From: Mangrovibacterium lignilyticum
Lineage (GTDB): Bacteria > Bacteroidota > Bacteroidia > Bacteroidales > Prolixibacteraceae
Direction of reading: 5' to 3'
DNA: 64,000 nt
Assembly (NCBI RefSeq): GCF_010882175.1
Contig: NZ_WKLH01000002.1
Coordinates: 496,001-560,000, forward strand
The notes below the pieces were generated by a model that saw nothing but the letters and a program-made list of their open reading frames with translations, ran no database searches and was not told where the DNA came from. The position numbers and the translations under genes are program-made. Of this stretch, positions 17,914 through 27,082 are shown in pieces. The number at the start of each line of letters is the position of its first letter. Position 1 is the first letter of the stretch.

Positions 17914-19443
17914 CTATTCAGGCTTGGAGTAGACAGACTTTAGCTCTTTCACCTTATTGCCATAAAAAGTTGGGAAACCGGAAATTGGATTAGTGCAATA
18001 ATACAGTTTCAGTCCATTCTCCCTAAAATACGGATTTTGGACTTGTCCAATGAGCTTCACATCCTGGTATAGAAATTCGATATCCCCCATGTCCTGATCA
18101 ATATAAAGTAATGGCTGCATTCCGATCGTATCGGGAGCCCAAAACAGAAACTGGTCATTGAAACAGACGGGCTGTGGACAACCGTATTTCTCGCCATAAA
18201 AATTAACTGCTCCGGCTTGACCGTAGTTTTGAGCAAAGATGAAAGCATTTTTCTTCACGGAGTCCGGTAAAGCTTGCCAGCTTTTACCTACCAGCTCTCC
18301 TAATTCCCGCCATCCGGTCATATCGGCATAATCCTGCGGCAGTTGGTAGACCTTTCCATCCTCCCAACGGTTTGTAAATTGCGCCGATGACTTCGAGTAA
18401 CGTGCCATTCGCTCCAAACCCAACATCGGCAAACTAAACGGAAGCAAAGGCAACAATACGATCGGCATAAAAACCAAATAGAAAAGCTGCCAACCGGGCT
18501 TACGGTACTTTTCAATCGCCACACCTCCCAATGCAAACAAGATGGAATAAAAACCAAGTGTATAATATGACTTCCCTTGCATTAACAACAAAACCGCGAC
18601 AGTCAATAAGAACGCCAAAGGAATGAATCGATATTTCCTTACCGATCTGAAAAATAAAAAACGAATCAAGCCTATTGTCCAAATAAAAAAGCCGGGAATA
18701 TTCATCAGAAACTGGTCAAGTACAAATCCAATAATCGACACATTCGCAAATTGCGTCTTTTGCAACTCGCTCATATGGTGAATCAGGGGCCAATTGTGCT
18801 GGTACTGCCAATATAGGTTGGGTGAAATGATCAGAACAGCAATCAGGCCGCCAAGGAGAAAATGGCCCGAAAAGAACAGCCGCCGATGCCCGCTGAAAAA
18901 GAGCGCCAATAAACTTGAAACCAGAAAAAAGGCAATCGAATATTTCGTTAGAAATGCCACTCCCCAAACCGAAAAGACTAACAGCCAATAGCGGGTATTC
19001 TCCGTCCGAACCAAGCGGATGAGCAGATAACCAGACCACAGCCAAAAAAACTGGTTGAACGAGACCGGCTGAAATAAGGCATTCGATCGGAGAAAAGCAG
19101 GTGAAAGCACAAAGGCTAAACAGGCGATCAAAATAGCCCGGGTCCCACCTTTCAGTTCCAAAACAATCTTCCCGACCAGAATAACAGAAAAGAAGCCAAG
19201 CAAAGCAGGAATAATCCGAAGAGCAAAAACGGTATTGCCGAACACGCCGGTCGCAAAGGCGGCGACCACGGCTATTCCCGGTGGAACCGAAGCATATCCC
19301 CAGTCTAAGTGTTGCGCCAACGAAAAGTAAAGAAAGGCATCTCTGTGAAGTTCATAGTTGGCAAAAGTGAACAGGTGCAAGGCCAACTTCATGAAAGCGA
19401 TGACACCGATTAATTTCCACTCGTTGGATACCGATTTGAACAT
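17914..19443 (-). CDS. GT39/ArnT-type membrane glycosyltransferase
   Basis: Polytopic protein of 509 residues with about 11-12 hydrophobic helices in the first 380 residues. It has the early acidic loop motif ELHRDAFLYFSLAQHLDWG, typical of PMT/ArnT-like transferases that use polyprenyl-phosphate sugars, and a C-terminal extracytoplasmic domain of about 130 residues. I place the start at the ATG at 19443; a TTG 60 bases upstream would add a basic, non-conserved extension. The protein would modify lipids, glycans or proteins at the periplasmic face. Donor and acceptor are unknown. It stands alone, with the exporter genes further upstream on the same strand. Confidence 0.8.
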   Translation of the reverse strand: MFKSVSNEWKLIGVIAFMKLALHLFTFANYELHRDAFLYFSLAQHLDWGYASVPPGIAVVAAFATGVFGNTVFALRIIPALLGFFSVILVGKIVLELKGGTRAILIACLAFVLSPAFLRSNALFQPVSFNQFFWLWSGYLLIRLVRTENTRYWLLVFSVWGVAFLTKYSIAFFLVSSLLALFFSGHRRLFFSGHFLLGGLIAVLIISPNLYWQYQHNWPLIHHMSELQKTQFANVSIIGFVLDQFLMNIPGFFIWTIGLIRFLFFRSVRKYRFIPLAFLLTVAVLLLMQGKSYYTLGFYSILFALGGVAIEKYRKPGWQLFYLVFMPIVLLPLLPFSLPMLGLERMARYSKSSAQFTNRWEDGKVYQLPQDYADMTGWRELGELVGKSWQALPDSVKKNAFIFAQNYGQAGAVNFYGEKYGCPQPVCFNDQFLFWAPDTIGMQPLLYIDQDMGDIEFLYQDVKLIGQVQNPYFRENGLKLYYCTNPISGFPTFYGNKVKELKSVYSKPE

Positions 19444-19565
19444 GAATGCTCTGGTTTTGGGGTTTCGAAAAAATCTATTCAACCCAAATTTAACGATTCC
19501 CAAAGAAACAGAGAACCAACGAACAGTAATTTAATGCGGAACCAGTTATCCGATTGGCAGACAAC

Positions 19566-20075
19566 CTATTTTCTAATCAAGCCATCAATCTTCAACGGAA
19601 CTTTAATCTGCTTGGCCGATTCGCGGCGGGTTAGCAACATGGGAGCCGAAACACCTAAAGAAAGGGCCATCAGCACAAACAAGGCCTTCAACCCATTGTT
19701 AAGCGTTTCATCCAATAACTGTCCGTATAGAGCATGATCGACATCCCCAGTAAGATGAATGATACCAAGCATCATTCGATAAGCGAATGCACCGGGAACC
19801 ATTGGAATCACAGCGGGTATGGCAAATACAAAAGGAGGTGCATGACGAAAATGGGCTGCATAGATACTTAGAAAACCGACCAACATCGCTCCAAAGAATG
19901 ACCCTAAAATAATTCCGCCACCAAGTTTCATCGTAACAAACTTCAAGCTACCCCCCAAAGCCCCCAAAACAAAAATGACCCACAAGGTACGTACAGGAAC
20001 ATTGAACAGTACTGCAAATCCAACAGCAGCAAAACCTAACCAAATCCATTTTTCAAGAAATGAGAACCATTCCAT
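19566..20075 (-). CDS. Threonine/serine exporter family, C-terminal half (YjjB-like)
   Basis: Small membrane protein of 169 residues with four or five helices, matching the DUF3815/YjjB half of the ThrE family. Typical traits are the NVPVRTLWVIFVLGALGG stretch and the later PAVIPMVPGAFAYRMMLG segment with its conserved proline-glycine turn. It is encoded 4 bp after the YjjP-like partner, and the two should assemble into one ThrE-like exporter in the inner membrane. ThrE exports threonine and serine, and E. coli YjjPB exports succinate, so the substrate here is open. Confidence 0.85.
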   Translation of the reverse strand: MEWFSFLEKWIWLGFAAVGFAVLFNVPVRTLWVIFVLGALGGSLKFVTMKLGGGIILGSFFGAMLVGFLSIYAAHFRHAPPFVFAIPAVIPMVPGAFAYRMMLGIIHLTGDVDHALYGQLLDETLNNGLKALFVLMALSLGVSAPMLLTRRESAKQIKVPLKIDGLIRK

Positions 20076-20079
20076 CAGC

Positions 20080-20850
20080 CTAAATATTATAAATTAAAAT
20101 TGTACACAACATACCCAAAGCAATTGAGAACGCGATCATCAAACCATTCATTCCTCGCACCAGACCATTCATGATATTTCCTTCAAGCAGATCTGATAAC
20201 GAATTGATCAACGGAATTCCCGGGATGAGGTAAAGAACCGAAGTTGCAAAAGCATGTTCCGGATTCACACTCAGTTGAAACTTCACGGCACTTCCTGCAA
20301 TTAAACAGGATGTAAATGCAGCAAAGAAAATACAGAGATAAGCATTGAAGCCTTTTTTAACCGCTTCCTGGCGAATAAACAAGCCACAGAAAGTTGCAAT
20401 ATAAGTAATCAGCATTTCAACCGGCCCACCGCCAAACAGACGACAAAATGATGCTCCGGCCAGCGCGACCGTGGCTAAAATGATCAATCGCGGATAATGA
20501 GGCAATGATTTAAGGCGGTCAATTTCAGCCCAAACTTTACCGTAATCCCAACCTTCTTCAACAATCCGCCAACTCATGCGACTAATCCCGCTAACCATTT
20601 TAAAATTGGCGCCATGTGGTGAAGTACGCTTCAAACTACTGTGAAAGTAATCGCTCTCTTCATCAAAAACAGTTAACATCAGCGCCCGGTGGGTAATCAG
20701 TAATTCAGCACTAAAACCATAAGCACTGGCGATACGCATAATTGTAATTCTTATTCGGGAGGAATTGGCTCCTGAGGCCATCAGTAATGAGCCCACTTCA
20801 AGCAAAATTTTACTAAGCTCCTGAATTCGTTTGATATTTCGGTTTTCCAT
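20080..20850 (-). CDS. Threonine/serine exporter family, N-terminal half (YjjP/DUF1212)
   Basis: Protein of 256 residues matching the ThrE N-terminal (DUF1212) half. A cytosolic domain of about 110 residues carries the LLMASGANSSRIRITIMRIA pattern (family form: LLxSGAxTxRVExTI) and is followed by five hydrophobic helices (about 120-255), with YLIPGIPLINSLSDLLEGN as a conserved loop. Together with the next gene it makes a split ThrE exporter, the same two-gene arrangement as E. coli yjjP-yjjB. It is the first gene of the pair and is transcribed divergently from the ATP-grasp cluster. Confidence 0.85.
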   Translation of the reverse strand: MENRNIKRIQELSKILLEVGSLLMASGANSSRIRITIMRIASAYGFSAELLITHRALMLTVFDEESDYFHSSLKRTSPHGANFKMVSGISRMSWRIVEEGWDYGKVWAEIDRLKSLPHYPRLIILATVALAGASFCRLFGGGPVEMLITYIATFCGLFIRQEAVKKGFNAYLCIFFAAFTSCLIAGSAVKFQLSVNPEHAFATSVLYLIPGIPLINSLSDLLEGNIMNGLVRGMNGLMIAFSIALGMLCTILIYNI

Positions 20851-21308
20851 AGATTATTTATGATAGCGACCCGCGAAATAAATGAAAATTCGTCTGACCG
20901 CACACAAATTTAAAAGATCTCGGAACAGAATTTAAACTTATCTTATTGCAAAAGGATTGAGTTTTTACATTTTTCTATTCTTCACCTGAATAACATGACA
21001 CAAAAGAAAATTTTAAGCAACAGTTTCTAACATTATGAAACCGGTTTTCAAACCGATCTCTTTCCCAATTATATATTTACGAAAACAAATCACGTAGTCA
21101 AATGGGGTAATACAATAAGTGATTTACGTTGAAATCAGGTTCCCGTAACAATCATTTAATACGTGAACTTCTTTTTGAACATTTGCATCTATTGATCACA
21201 TTCGAATAACAAATTCATTATATTTAAACACAGACATTGACAAAATGAAGAAATAAAAACCCAAAAGCTTATTTGGATGTTATAAGCTTAAACATCTCAC
21301 TATACAAT
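20851..21308. other. Divergent intergenic region, 458 bp
   Basis: Shared upstream region of the exporter pair (minus) and the ATP-grasp/transglutaminase array (plus). It is AT-rich and without a coding frame. It holds a perfect 10-bp palindrome AAACCGGTTT at 21038-21047, followed by a half-repeat AAACCG, which could be an operator. A TATATTTA box about 80 bases before the array start resembles the Bacteroidota -7 element, but I found no good partner element. No RNA gene is apparent. Confidence 0.5.
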
Positions 21309-22751
21309 ATGGCAAGAATCAATATTGAGAATTACGAAACAGAAGGCTTTTTCGACGAAACCTTCGAATCAGACAAAACAGTTAAGCCACATTACAAGTA
21401 TTTCGCTGATCGGTTGCAGAAGATGGGAATTAAGCGGCTTAATTTATTGCAACATTCAACCGATCGTGTTCAAATGTCTCTGGGAATGACCTTTAATGTT
21501 TACAGCGACAATCAAGGAATCGAGCGGATATTACATTTGGATATCATCCCCAGAATTGTCACCGGCAAGGACTGGGATTACTTGGAAAAAGGTCTGAAAC
21601 AGCGGATTTATGCCATGAATCTTTTCTTAGACGATATTTATAATGACCAAAAGATATTGAAAGACAAGGTTATCCCAAAAGAACTAATTCTGTCCAGTTC
21701 AACTTATCTCAAGCAATGTATCGGATTTAAGCCCCCCAAAGGAGTTTGGGTACACATTACAGGAACCGACATTATTCGCGGAGGTGATGGTGGCTATTAT
21801 GTTTTGGAAGATAACCTGCGTTGTCCATCGGGTGTCTCCTATATGCTAGAGAACCGGGAAATTTTGAAACGGACATTCCCCGAAATATTTGAGAAGCTGG
21901 CTGTGCGCCCCGTAGCCAATTATACACATAGTTTGAGAGACATGCTGGAGTCACTTTCACCCGTTTCTCCGGCCTCTATCGCGGTATTGACACCTGGAAT
22001 CTACAATTCAGCCTATTTTGAACACGCCTACCTGGCTCAACAAATGGGAGCAGAATTAGTCGAAGGTCGCGATTTAGTTGTGAAAGATGATATCGTTTAT
22101 AAAATAACAACGAAAGGGCTGAAGCGGGTCGATGTTATTTATCGCCGTGTTGATGACGATTTTATCGATCCGGAAGTTTTCCGATCCGATTCGCTTTTGG
22201 GAACTCCCGGATTATTCAGAGCTTATCTTAAAGGCAACGTTGTTTTAGTCAATGCACCCGGAACAGGAGTCGCCGATGATAAAGCCGTTTATGCCTATGT
22301 TCCCGATATTATCAAGTACTATTTGGGCGAAGAAATGATTCTTCCCAACGTACAAACCTACATCTGTAACCGCCCCGACGACCAGAAATTTGTAATCGAA
22401 AATATTGCCGACTTGGTTGTCAAACAAACCGATGCTTCCGGTGGCTATGGGATGTTAATCGGTCCCAAGTCAACCAAGGCCGAACAGGAAGAGTTTGTAC
22501 AAAAAATCAAAAAGAATCCCAGAAATTATATTGCTCAACCCACAATCAACCTTTCACGCGTTCCCACCCTTACCGAGGACGGTACCATCGAGGGCCGCCA
22601 CGTCGACTTAAGACCTTATGTCCTGTATGGGAATGAAATAAAAGTCACCCCCGGAGCACTTACGCGGGTTGCCCTCAAAAAAGGTTCGCTTGTGGTCAAT
22701 TCATCACAAGGCGGCGGGAGTAAAGATACATGGGTTGTTGATAATATTTAA
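21309..22751 (+). CDS. Circularly permuted ATP-grasp protein (DUF404/DUF407)
   Basis: Cytosolic enzyme of 480 residues. The order of motifs is that of the circularly permuted type 2 ATP-grasp family: an N-terminal NVYSDNQGIER segment, YVLEDNLRCPSGVSYMLENR in the middle, VDVIYRRVDDDFIDP, then the glycine-rich ATP-binding stretch LVVKQTDASGGYGMLIGP and a C-terminal HVDLRPYV strand. Members are predicted amide-bond-forming ligases, but no substrate has been established that I can cite. I chose the ATG at 21309 over one 36 bases upstream, because homologous sequence begins after it. It starts a five-gene plus-strand array with alpha-E and transglutaminase genes 12-20 bp apart. Confidence 0.85.
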   Translation: MARINIENYETEGFFDETFESDKTVKPHYKYFADRLQKMGIKRLNLLQHSTDRVQMSLGMTFNVYSDNQGIERILHLDIIPRIVTGKDWDYLEKGLKQRIYAMNLFLDDIYNDQKILKDKVIPKELILSSSTYLKQCIGFKPPKGVWVHITGTDIIRGGDGGYYVLEDNLRCPSGVSYMLENREILKRTFPEIFEKLAVRPVANYTHSLRDMLESLSPVSPASIAVLTPGIYNSAYFEHAYLAQQMGAELVEGRDLVVKDDIVYKITTKGLKRVDVIYRRVDDDFIDPEVFRSDSLLGTPGLFRAYLKGNVVLVNAPGTGVADDKAVYAYVPDIIKYYLGEEMILPNVQTYICNRPDDQKFVIENIADLVVKQTDASGGYGMLIGPKSTKAEQEEFVQKIKKNPRNYIAQPTINLSRVPTLTEDGTIEGRHVDLRPYVLYGNEIKVTPGALTRVALKKGSLVVNSSQGGGSKDTWVVDNI

Positions 22752-22762
22752 AATTCGAGAAA

Positions 22763-23725
22763 ATGCTGAGTAGAGTTGCAGATGCAATGTACTGGATGAA
22801 CCGGTATATGGAACGGGCTGAAAATTACGCCCGCTTTATGGATGTAAGTTTTAACTTGTCGCTGGAGTTACCTCCTGATGTTTCTGAACAATGGCAACCC
22901 CTTGTTGTTACAACCGGAGACTGGGAGTTATATCAAGTGATGAACAAAACCATTAGCAAACAGAAAGTAATCTATTTTTTGGGCTTCGATCCTAAAAACC
23001 CAAATTCAATCTATAACTGTATTATCAACGCACGGGAAAACGCCCGGTCAATTCGTCCCGAAATAACAAAAGAACTTTGGGCACAGATTAATTATTTGTA
23101 CTATTTCGTAAAAGACGGTCTTGCTAAAAAAATATGGACTAAGCGGGATCCGAGGATGTATTTTGACGAAATTAAAAAAGGCTGTCAGTTGTTTTGGGGA
23201 ATTATCGACGCCACAATTTCGAGAACTGAAGGATGGCACTTTGGCCGGATCGGGAAATTGCTGGAACGAGCAGACAAAACATCACGAATTTTAGATGTTA
23301 AATACCATATCTTATTACCCTCGCCGCAGGATATCGGCAGTGCACTGGATATAATTCAATGGGCTGCACTGCTAAAATCGGTTAGTGCTTATGACATGTA
23401 TCGCAAGCTTTTCGGAAAACTGACTCCTTCCGGTATCGCTAATTTCCTCATTCTTGACAAAGAATTTCCTCGTTCCATGTTACTCTGTTTGGAACACACA
23501 GCATTGTCATTAAAAATGATATCAGGGAAAAACAGTGGTTATAGTAACTTAGCCGAAAAAGAAGTCGGAATATTGACTTCTCAATTGGAATACGCCGATA
23601 TCAACGATATCATAAAAACAGGGATGCACGAATATTTGGATAACTTCCAGATAAAACTGAATAACGTATCGTCAGCAATTGCTGATTCATTTTTCTCTAT
23701 TGAAAACAGTATCACTAAAATGTAA
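22763..23725 (+). CDS. Alpha-E domain protein (DUF403)
   Basis: All-helical protein of 320 residues that begins MLSRVADAMYWMNRYMERAENYARF, the hallmark of the alpha-E family, and contains ENARSIRPEITKELWAQIN and GRIGKLLERADKTSRILDV. The family almost always sits beside permuted ATP-grasp and transglutaminase genes, as here (11 bp after the ligase). It is presumed to be a partner or scaffold of the ligase. It has no signal peptide or membrane segment. Its biochemical role is not known. Confidence 0.85.
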   Translation: MLSRVADAMYWMNRYMERAENYARFMDVSFNLSLELPPDVSEQWQPLVVTTGDWELYQVMNKTISKQKVIYFLGFDPKNPNSIYNCIINARENARSIRPEITKELWAQINYLYYFVKDGLAKKIWTKRDPRMYFDEIKKGCQLFWGIIDATISRTEGWHFGRIGKLLERADKTSRILDVKYHILLPSPQDIGSALDIIQWAALLKSVSAYDMYRKLFGKLTPSGIANFLILDKEFPRSMLLCLEHTALSLKMISGKNSGYSNLAEKEVGILTSQLEYADINDIIKTGMHEYLDNFQIKLNNVSSAIADSFFSIENSITKM

Positions 23726-23742
23726 CTCACAATCTATTCCAT

Positions 23743-26700
23743 ATGGCCCTAAAAGTTGTCATCTCACATAAAACAACGTACAAATATGACAGGATGATCA
23801 ACCTGTCTCCGCACGTCATTCGGTTACGTCCGGCTCCACACAGCCGTACACCTATCGAAGCTTATTCGATTAAAATAAAACCGGAAAACAATTTTTTCAA
23901 CTGGCAACAGGACCCTTTCGGAAACTATCAGGCACGGCTGGTATTCCCTGAAAAAACCAACGAATTATCAATTGATGTTGAAATCATTGCCGATTTAAAA
24001 ACGATTAATCCCTTTGATTTTTTCATTGAAGAATCTGCCGAAGAATTTCCATTCCAGTACGATGAAACCTTGCAAAAAGAACTCATCCCCTATCTGGAGA
24101 TTCGGGAAAGTGGGAAATTACTGATTGAATGGATTAAAACAGTGGATCAGTCGCAACGAAAAACGATCGACTTTTTGATTGAGTTAAATCAAAAGCTGTT
24201 TAAACATCTCAATTATACCATCCGGATGGAACCGGGTGTTCAAAGTTGTGAACAAACCCTTCAAAAAGGCTCCGGCTCCTGTCGCGATTTTGCCTGGTTA
24301 CTTGTACAAGTTTTACGACATTTAGGTATTGGTGCCCGTTTTGTTTCCGGTTATTTGGTTCAGCTTACTGCCGATGAGAAATCGCTGGATGGCCCTTCCG
24401 GTCCCGAAGCGGATTTCACGGACCTGCACGCCTGGGCTGAAGCCTATGTTCCCGGAGCCGGCTGGATTGGCTTCGACGCTACTTCCGGCTTGTTAGCAGG
24501 CGAAGGACACATTCCGCTGGCCTGCACCCCGTCGTATGAAAGTGCAGCTCCTGTTACCGGTTATACCGATGTTTGCCAGACGGAGTTTTTCCATTCTAAT
24601 AGTGTCACCCGAATTTTTGAATCGCCACGGGTTACCAAACCATATACCGACGACCAATGGCAAGCCATTTATAACCTGGGCTTTGAGGTTGAGAAAGAAT
24701 TACAGGAGGGCGATGTCCGTTTGACTATGGGAGGTGAACCGACATTTGTGTCCATCGATGATATGGAGTCTGAGCAATGGAATACCAGTGCCGACGGAGA
24801 ACACAAACGCGAGCTTGCGGCTAACTTGTCAAATCGCTTACTCGAACGTTTTGGCAAAGGTGGTGTGTTACATCACGCGCAAGGTAAGTGGTATCCAGGT
24901 GAAGCATTGCCTCGCTGGCAAATCGGCATTTACTGGCGTAAAGATGGACTTCCAGTCTGGAAAGACCCGTCACTGCTTGCCTCATTCACCAAAGAATATA
25001 AAGTGGATTCAAAGACACCTGAATTGTTTTTGAAAACGCTAACCCAATATTTGGGCATGAGCACCGAAACAATACTGCCAGCCTATGAAGATGTTTTCTA
25101 TTTCCTTTGGGAAGAAGGCAAGCTGCCGGTTGATGTTGATCCTTTGAAAAGCGACTTGAAAGATCCTCTGGAGCGAAAAAGGTTAAGTGAGATATTGAAC
25201 ACCGGCATGAATGAACCTGTTGGCTTCATTCTTCCGTTAAACCATTTTCAACAAAATTGGATTAGCAGCAAATGGGAATTTCGGCGCAATAACCTCTTTT
25301 TGACTCCCGGAACTTCACCGGTTGGTTTAAGACTTCCGCTGGATTCGCTTTTGGAGAGCCCAACGATGGACAGTGAACCTACATTTGAGCCTGATTTGTT
25401 TGCTGAAACAGATCATCTGGGGCAATACGACAAGATCGTTCAAAGCCGCAAAAAAGCAGGTCCTAAAAAGCTTACAGAGCTTCAACCCTTCATCCGGACT
25501 GCAATTTGTGCCGAAGTGAGGGAAAAGAAACTCTATGTTTTTCTTCCTCCATTCGAAAGCGCAGAAGTATTTTTGGATTTAACCGCGGCGCTTGAAGCAT
25601 CAGCGGCTGAATTAAAAATTCCGATTATCATCGAAGGTTACGAACCTCCACGCGATAACCGCATTGAGTTGCTGAAAGTTACACCGGACCCTGGTGTTAT
25701 TGAGGTAAACATCCATCCTGCCAAGAACTGGAAGGAATTAACAGACAACACCCTAACGCTTTATGAAGAGGCCAAACAAGCCCGGCTTGGAACCGAAAAG
25801 TTTATGCTCGACGGTAAACATACCGGTACAGGAGGCGGTAACCATGTAACACTTGGTGGTAGCTCACCAACCGACAGCCCCTTATTGCGAAGTCCCAGCC
25901 TGCTGCGCAGTTTGCTTACTTTCTGGCAACATCACCCGGGATTGTCGTACTTGTTTTCCGGAGCATTTATCGGGCCAACAAGTCAGGCTCCGCGTGTGGA
26001 TGAGGGCCGGTATGAAAACCTGTATGAACTGGAAATAGCCTTTGAGCAAATACCGGAAGGGAAAGAAGTTCCGTATTGGCTAACTGACCGTTTGTTCCGT
26101 CATATGCTAACCGATATTACCGGAAATACACACCGGGCTGAATTTTGTATCGACAAGCTTTATTCCCCCGACTCCTCTTCAGGGAGATTAGGAATCCTGG
26201 AACTGCGGGCTTTTGATATGCCGCCACACGCACAAATGAGTTTGATGCAAATGTTGCTGGTTCGTACATTAGTTGCCTGGTTTTGGAAAAAACCGTATAA
26301 GCACAAGTTGGTCCGCTGGGGAACCGAACTGCACGACCGCTTCCTGATGGAACACTATGTGAAAGAAGACATTAAAGATATTGTCACGCAACTTAACGAA
26401 GCAGGCTATCCATTCAAACTCGATTGGTTTGATCCATTCTTTGAATTCCGTTTTCCACTCTACGGAATGATGAACATTCAGGGTATTGACCTCGAATTAC
26501 GCATGGCTGTTGAACCATGGAATGTACTTGGAGAAGAAATGTCCGGCCGTGGAACTTCCCGTTATGTGGACTCATCAATCGAACGGGTACAAATTAAACT
26601 GAACAATTTCGTTGATGAACGATATACGCTCACGTGTAATGGATTAAAAGTACCGATGACCAGCACCGGTAAAAAAGGTGAATTTGTTTCAGGCATTCGT

Positions 26701-27078
26701 TACAAGGCTTGGCAACCCTGGTCTTCACTCCATCCAACAATTGGAGTTGATACTCCGCTTGTATTCGACATTGTTGATACCTGGAATAAACGATCGATCG
26801 GAGGTTGTACTTATTTCGTATCCCACCCGGGAGGACGTTCATACGATACTTACCCGGTCAACAGCTACGAAGCAGAATCGCGCAGAATTAACCGTTTCTG
26901 GGATATTGGCCACACGCAGGGAGAAATTGCAGCTCCCGAAACTCAGGCTATCAATCAGGAACCGGGGCGAACAATCGCACAACATTCTGCCCTAAAAACA
27001 TTCGACTATAAAGAAATTCCTGTGAGCATGGAATTTCCGCATACGCTGGATTTACGTCACAATTGGAAAACAGATTAA
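23743..27078 (+). CDS. Transglutaminase-like protein with DUF2126
   Basis: Cytosolic protein of 1111 residues. The N-terminal part is a bacterial transglutaminase N-domain (about 1-90) followed by a transglutaminase core with a full triad: Cys180 (GSGSCRDFAW), His229 (DLHAWAEAYV) and Asp245 (WIGFDATSG). The rest (about 325-1105) is DUF2126, starting at DVRLTMGGEPTFVSIDD. This length and order are normal for the large member of ATP-grasp/alpha-E clusters. The core could act as a thiol peptidase or transpeptidase on gamma-linked or other amide bonds; DUF2126 is of unknown function. It lies 17 bp after the alpha-E gene and 4 bp before the fused ligase gene. Confidence 0.88.
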   Translation: MALKVVISHKTTYKYDRMINLSPHVIRLRPAPHSRTPIEAYSIKIKPENNFFNWQQDPFGNYQARLVFPEKTNELSIDVEIIADLKTINPFDFFIEESAEEFPFQYDETLQKELIPYLEIRESGKLLIEWIKTVDQSQRKTIDFLIELNQKLFKHLNYTIRMEPGVQSCEQTLQKGSGSCRDFAWLLVQVLRHLGIGARFVSGYLVQLTADEKSLDGPSGPEADFTDLHAWAEAYVPGAGWIGFDATSGLLAGEGHIPLACTPSYESAAPVTGYTDVCQTEFFHSNSVTRIFESPRVTKPYTDDQWQAIYNLGFEVEKELQEGDVRLTMGGEPTFVSIDDMESEQWNTSADGEHKRELAANLSNRLLERFGKGGVLHHAQGKWYPGEALPRWQIGIYWRKDGLPVWKDPSLLASFTKEYKVDSKTPELFLKTLTQYLGMSTETILPAYEDVFYFLWEEGKLPVDVDPLKSDLKDPLERKRLSEILNTGMNEPVGFILPLNHFQQNWISSKWEFRRNNLFLTPGTSPVGLRLPLDSLLESPTMDSEPTFEPDLFAETDHLGQYDKIVQSRKKAGPKKLTELQPFIRTAICAEVREKKLYVFLPPFESAEVFLDLTAALEASAAELKIPIIIEGYEPPRDNRIELLKVTPDPGVIEVNIHPAKNWKELTDNTLTLYEEAKQARLGTEKFMLDGKHTGTGGGNHVTLGGSSPTDSPLLRSPSLLRSLLTFWQHHPGLSYLFSGAFIGPTSQAPRVDEGRYENLYELEIAFEQIPEGKEVPYWLTDRLFRHMLTDITGNTHRAEFCIDKLYSPDSSSGRLGILELRAFDMPPHAQMSLMQMLLVRTLVAWFWKKPYKHKLVRWGTELHDRFLMEHYVKEDIKDIVTQLNEAGYPFKLDWFDPFFEFRFPLYGMMNIQGIDLELRMAVEPWNVLGEEMSGRGTSRYVDSSIERVQIKLNNFVDERYTLTCNGLKVPMTSTGKKGEFVSGIRYKAWQPWSSLHPTIGVDTPLVFDIVDTWNKRSIGGCTYFVSHPGGRSYDTYPVNSYEAESRRINRFWDIGHTQGEIAAPETQAINQEPGRTIAQHSALKTFDYKEIPVSMEFPHTLDLRHNWKTD

Positions 27079-27082
27079 GTGA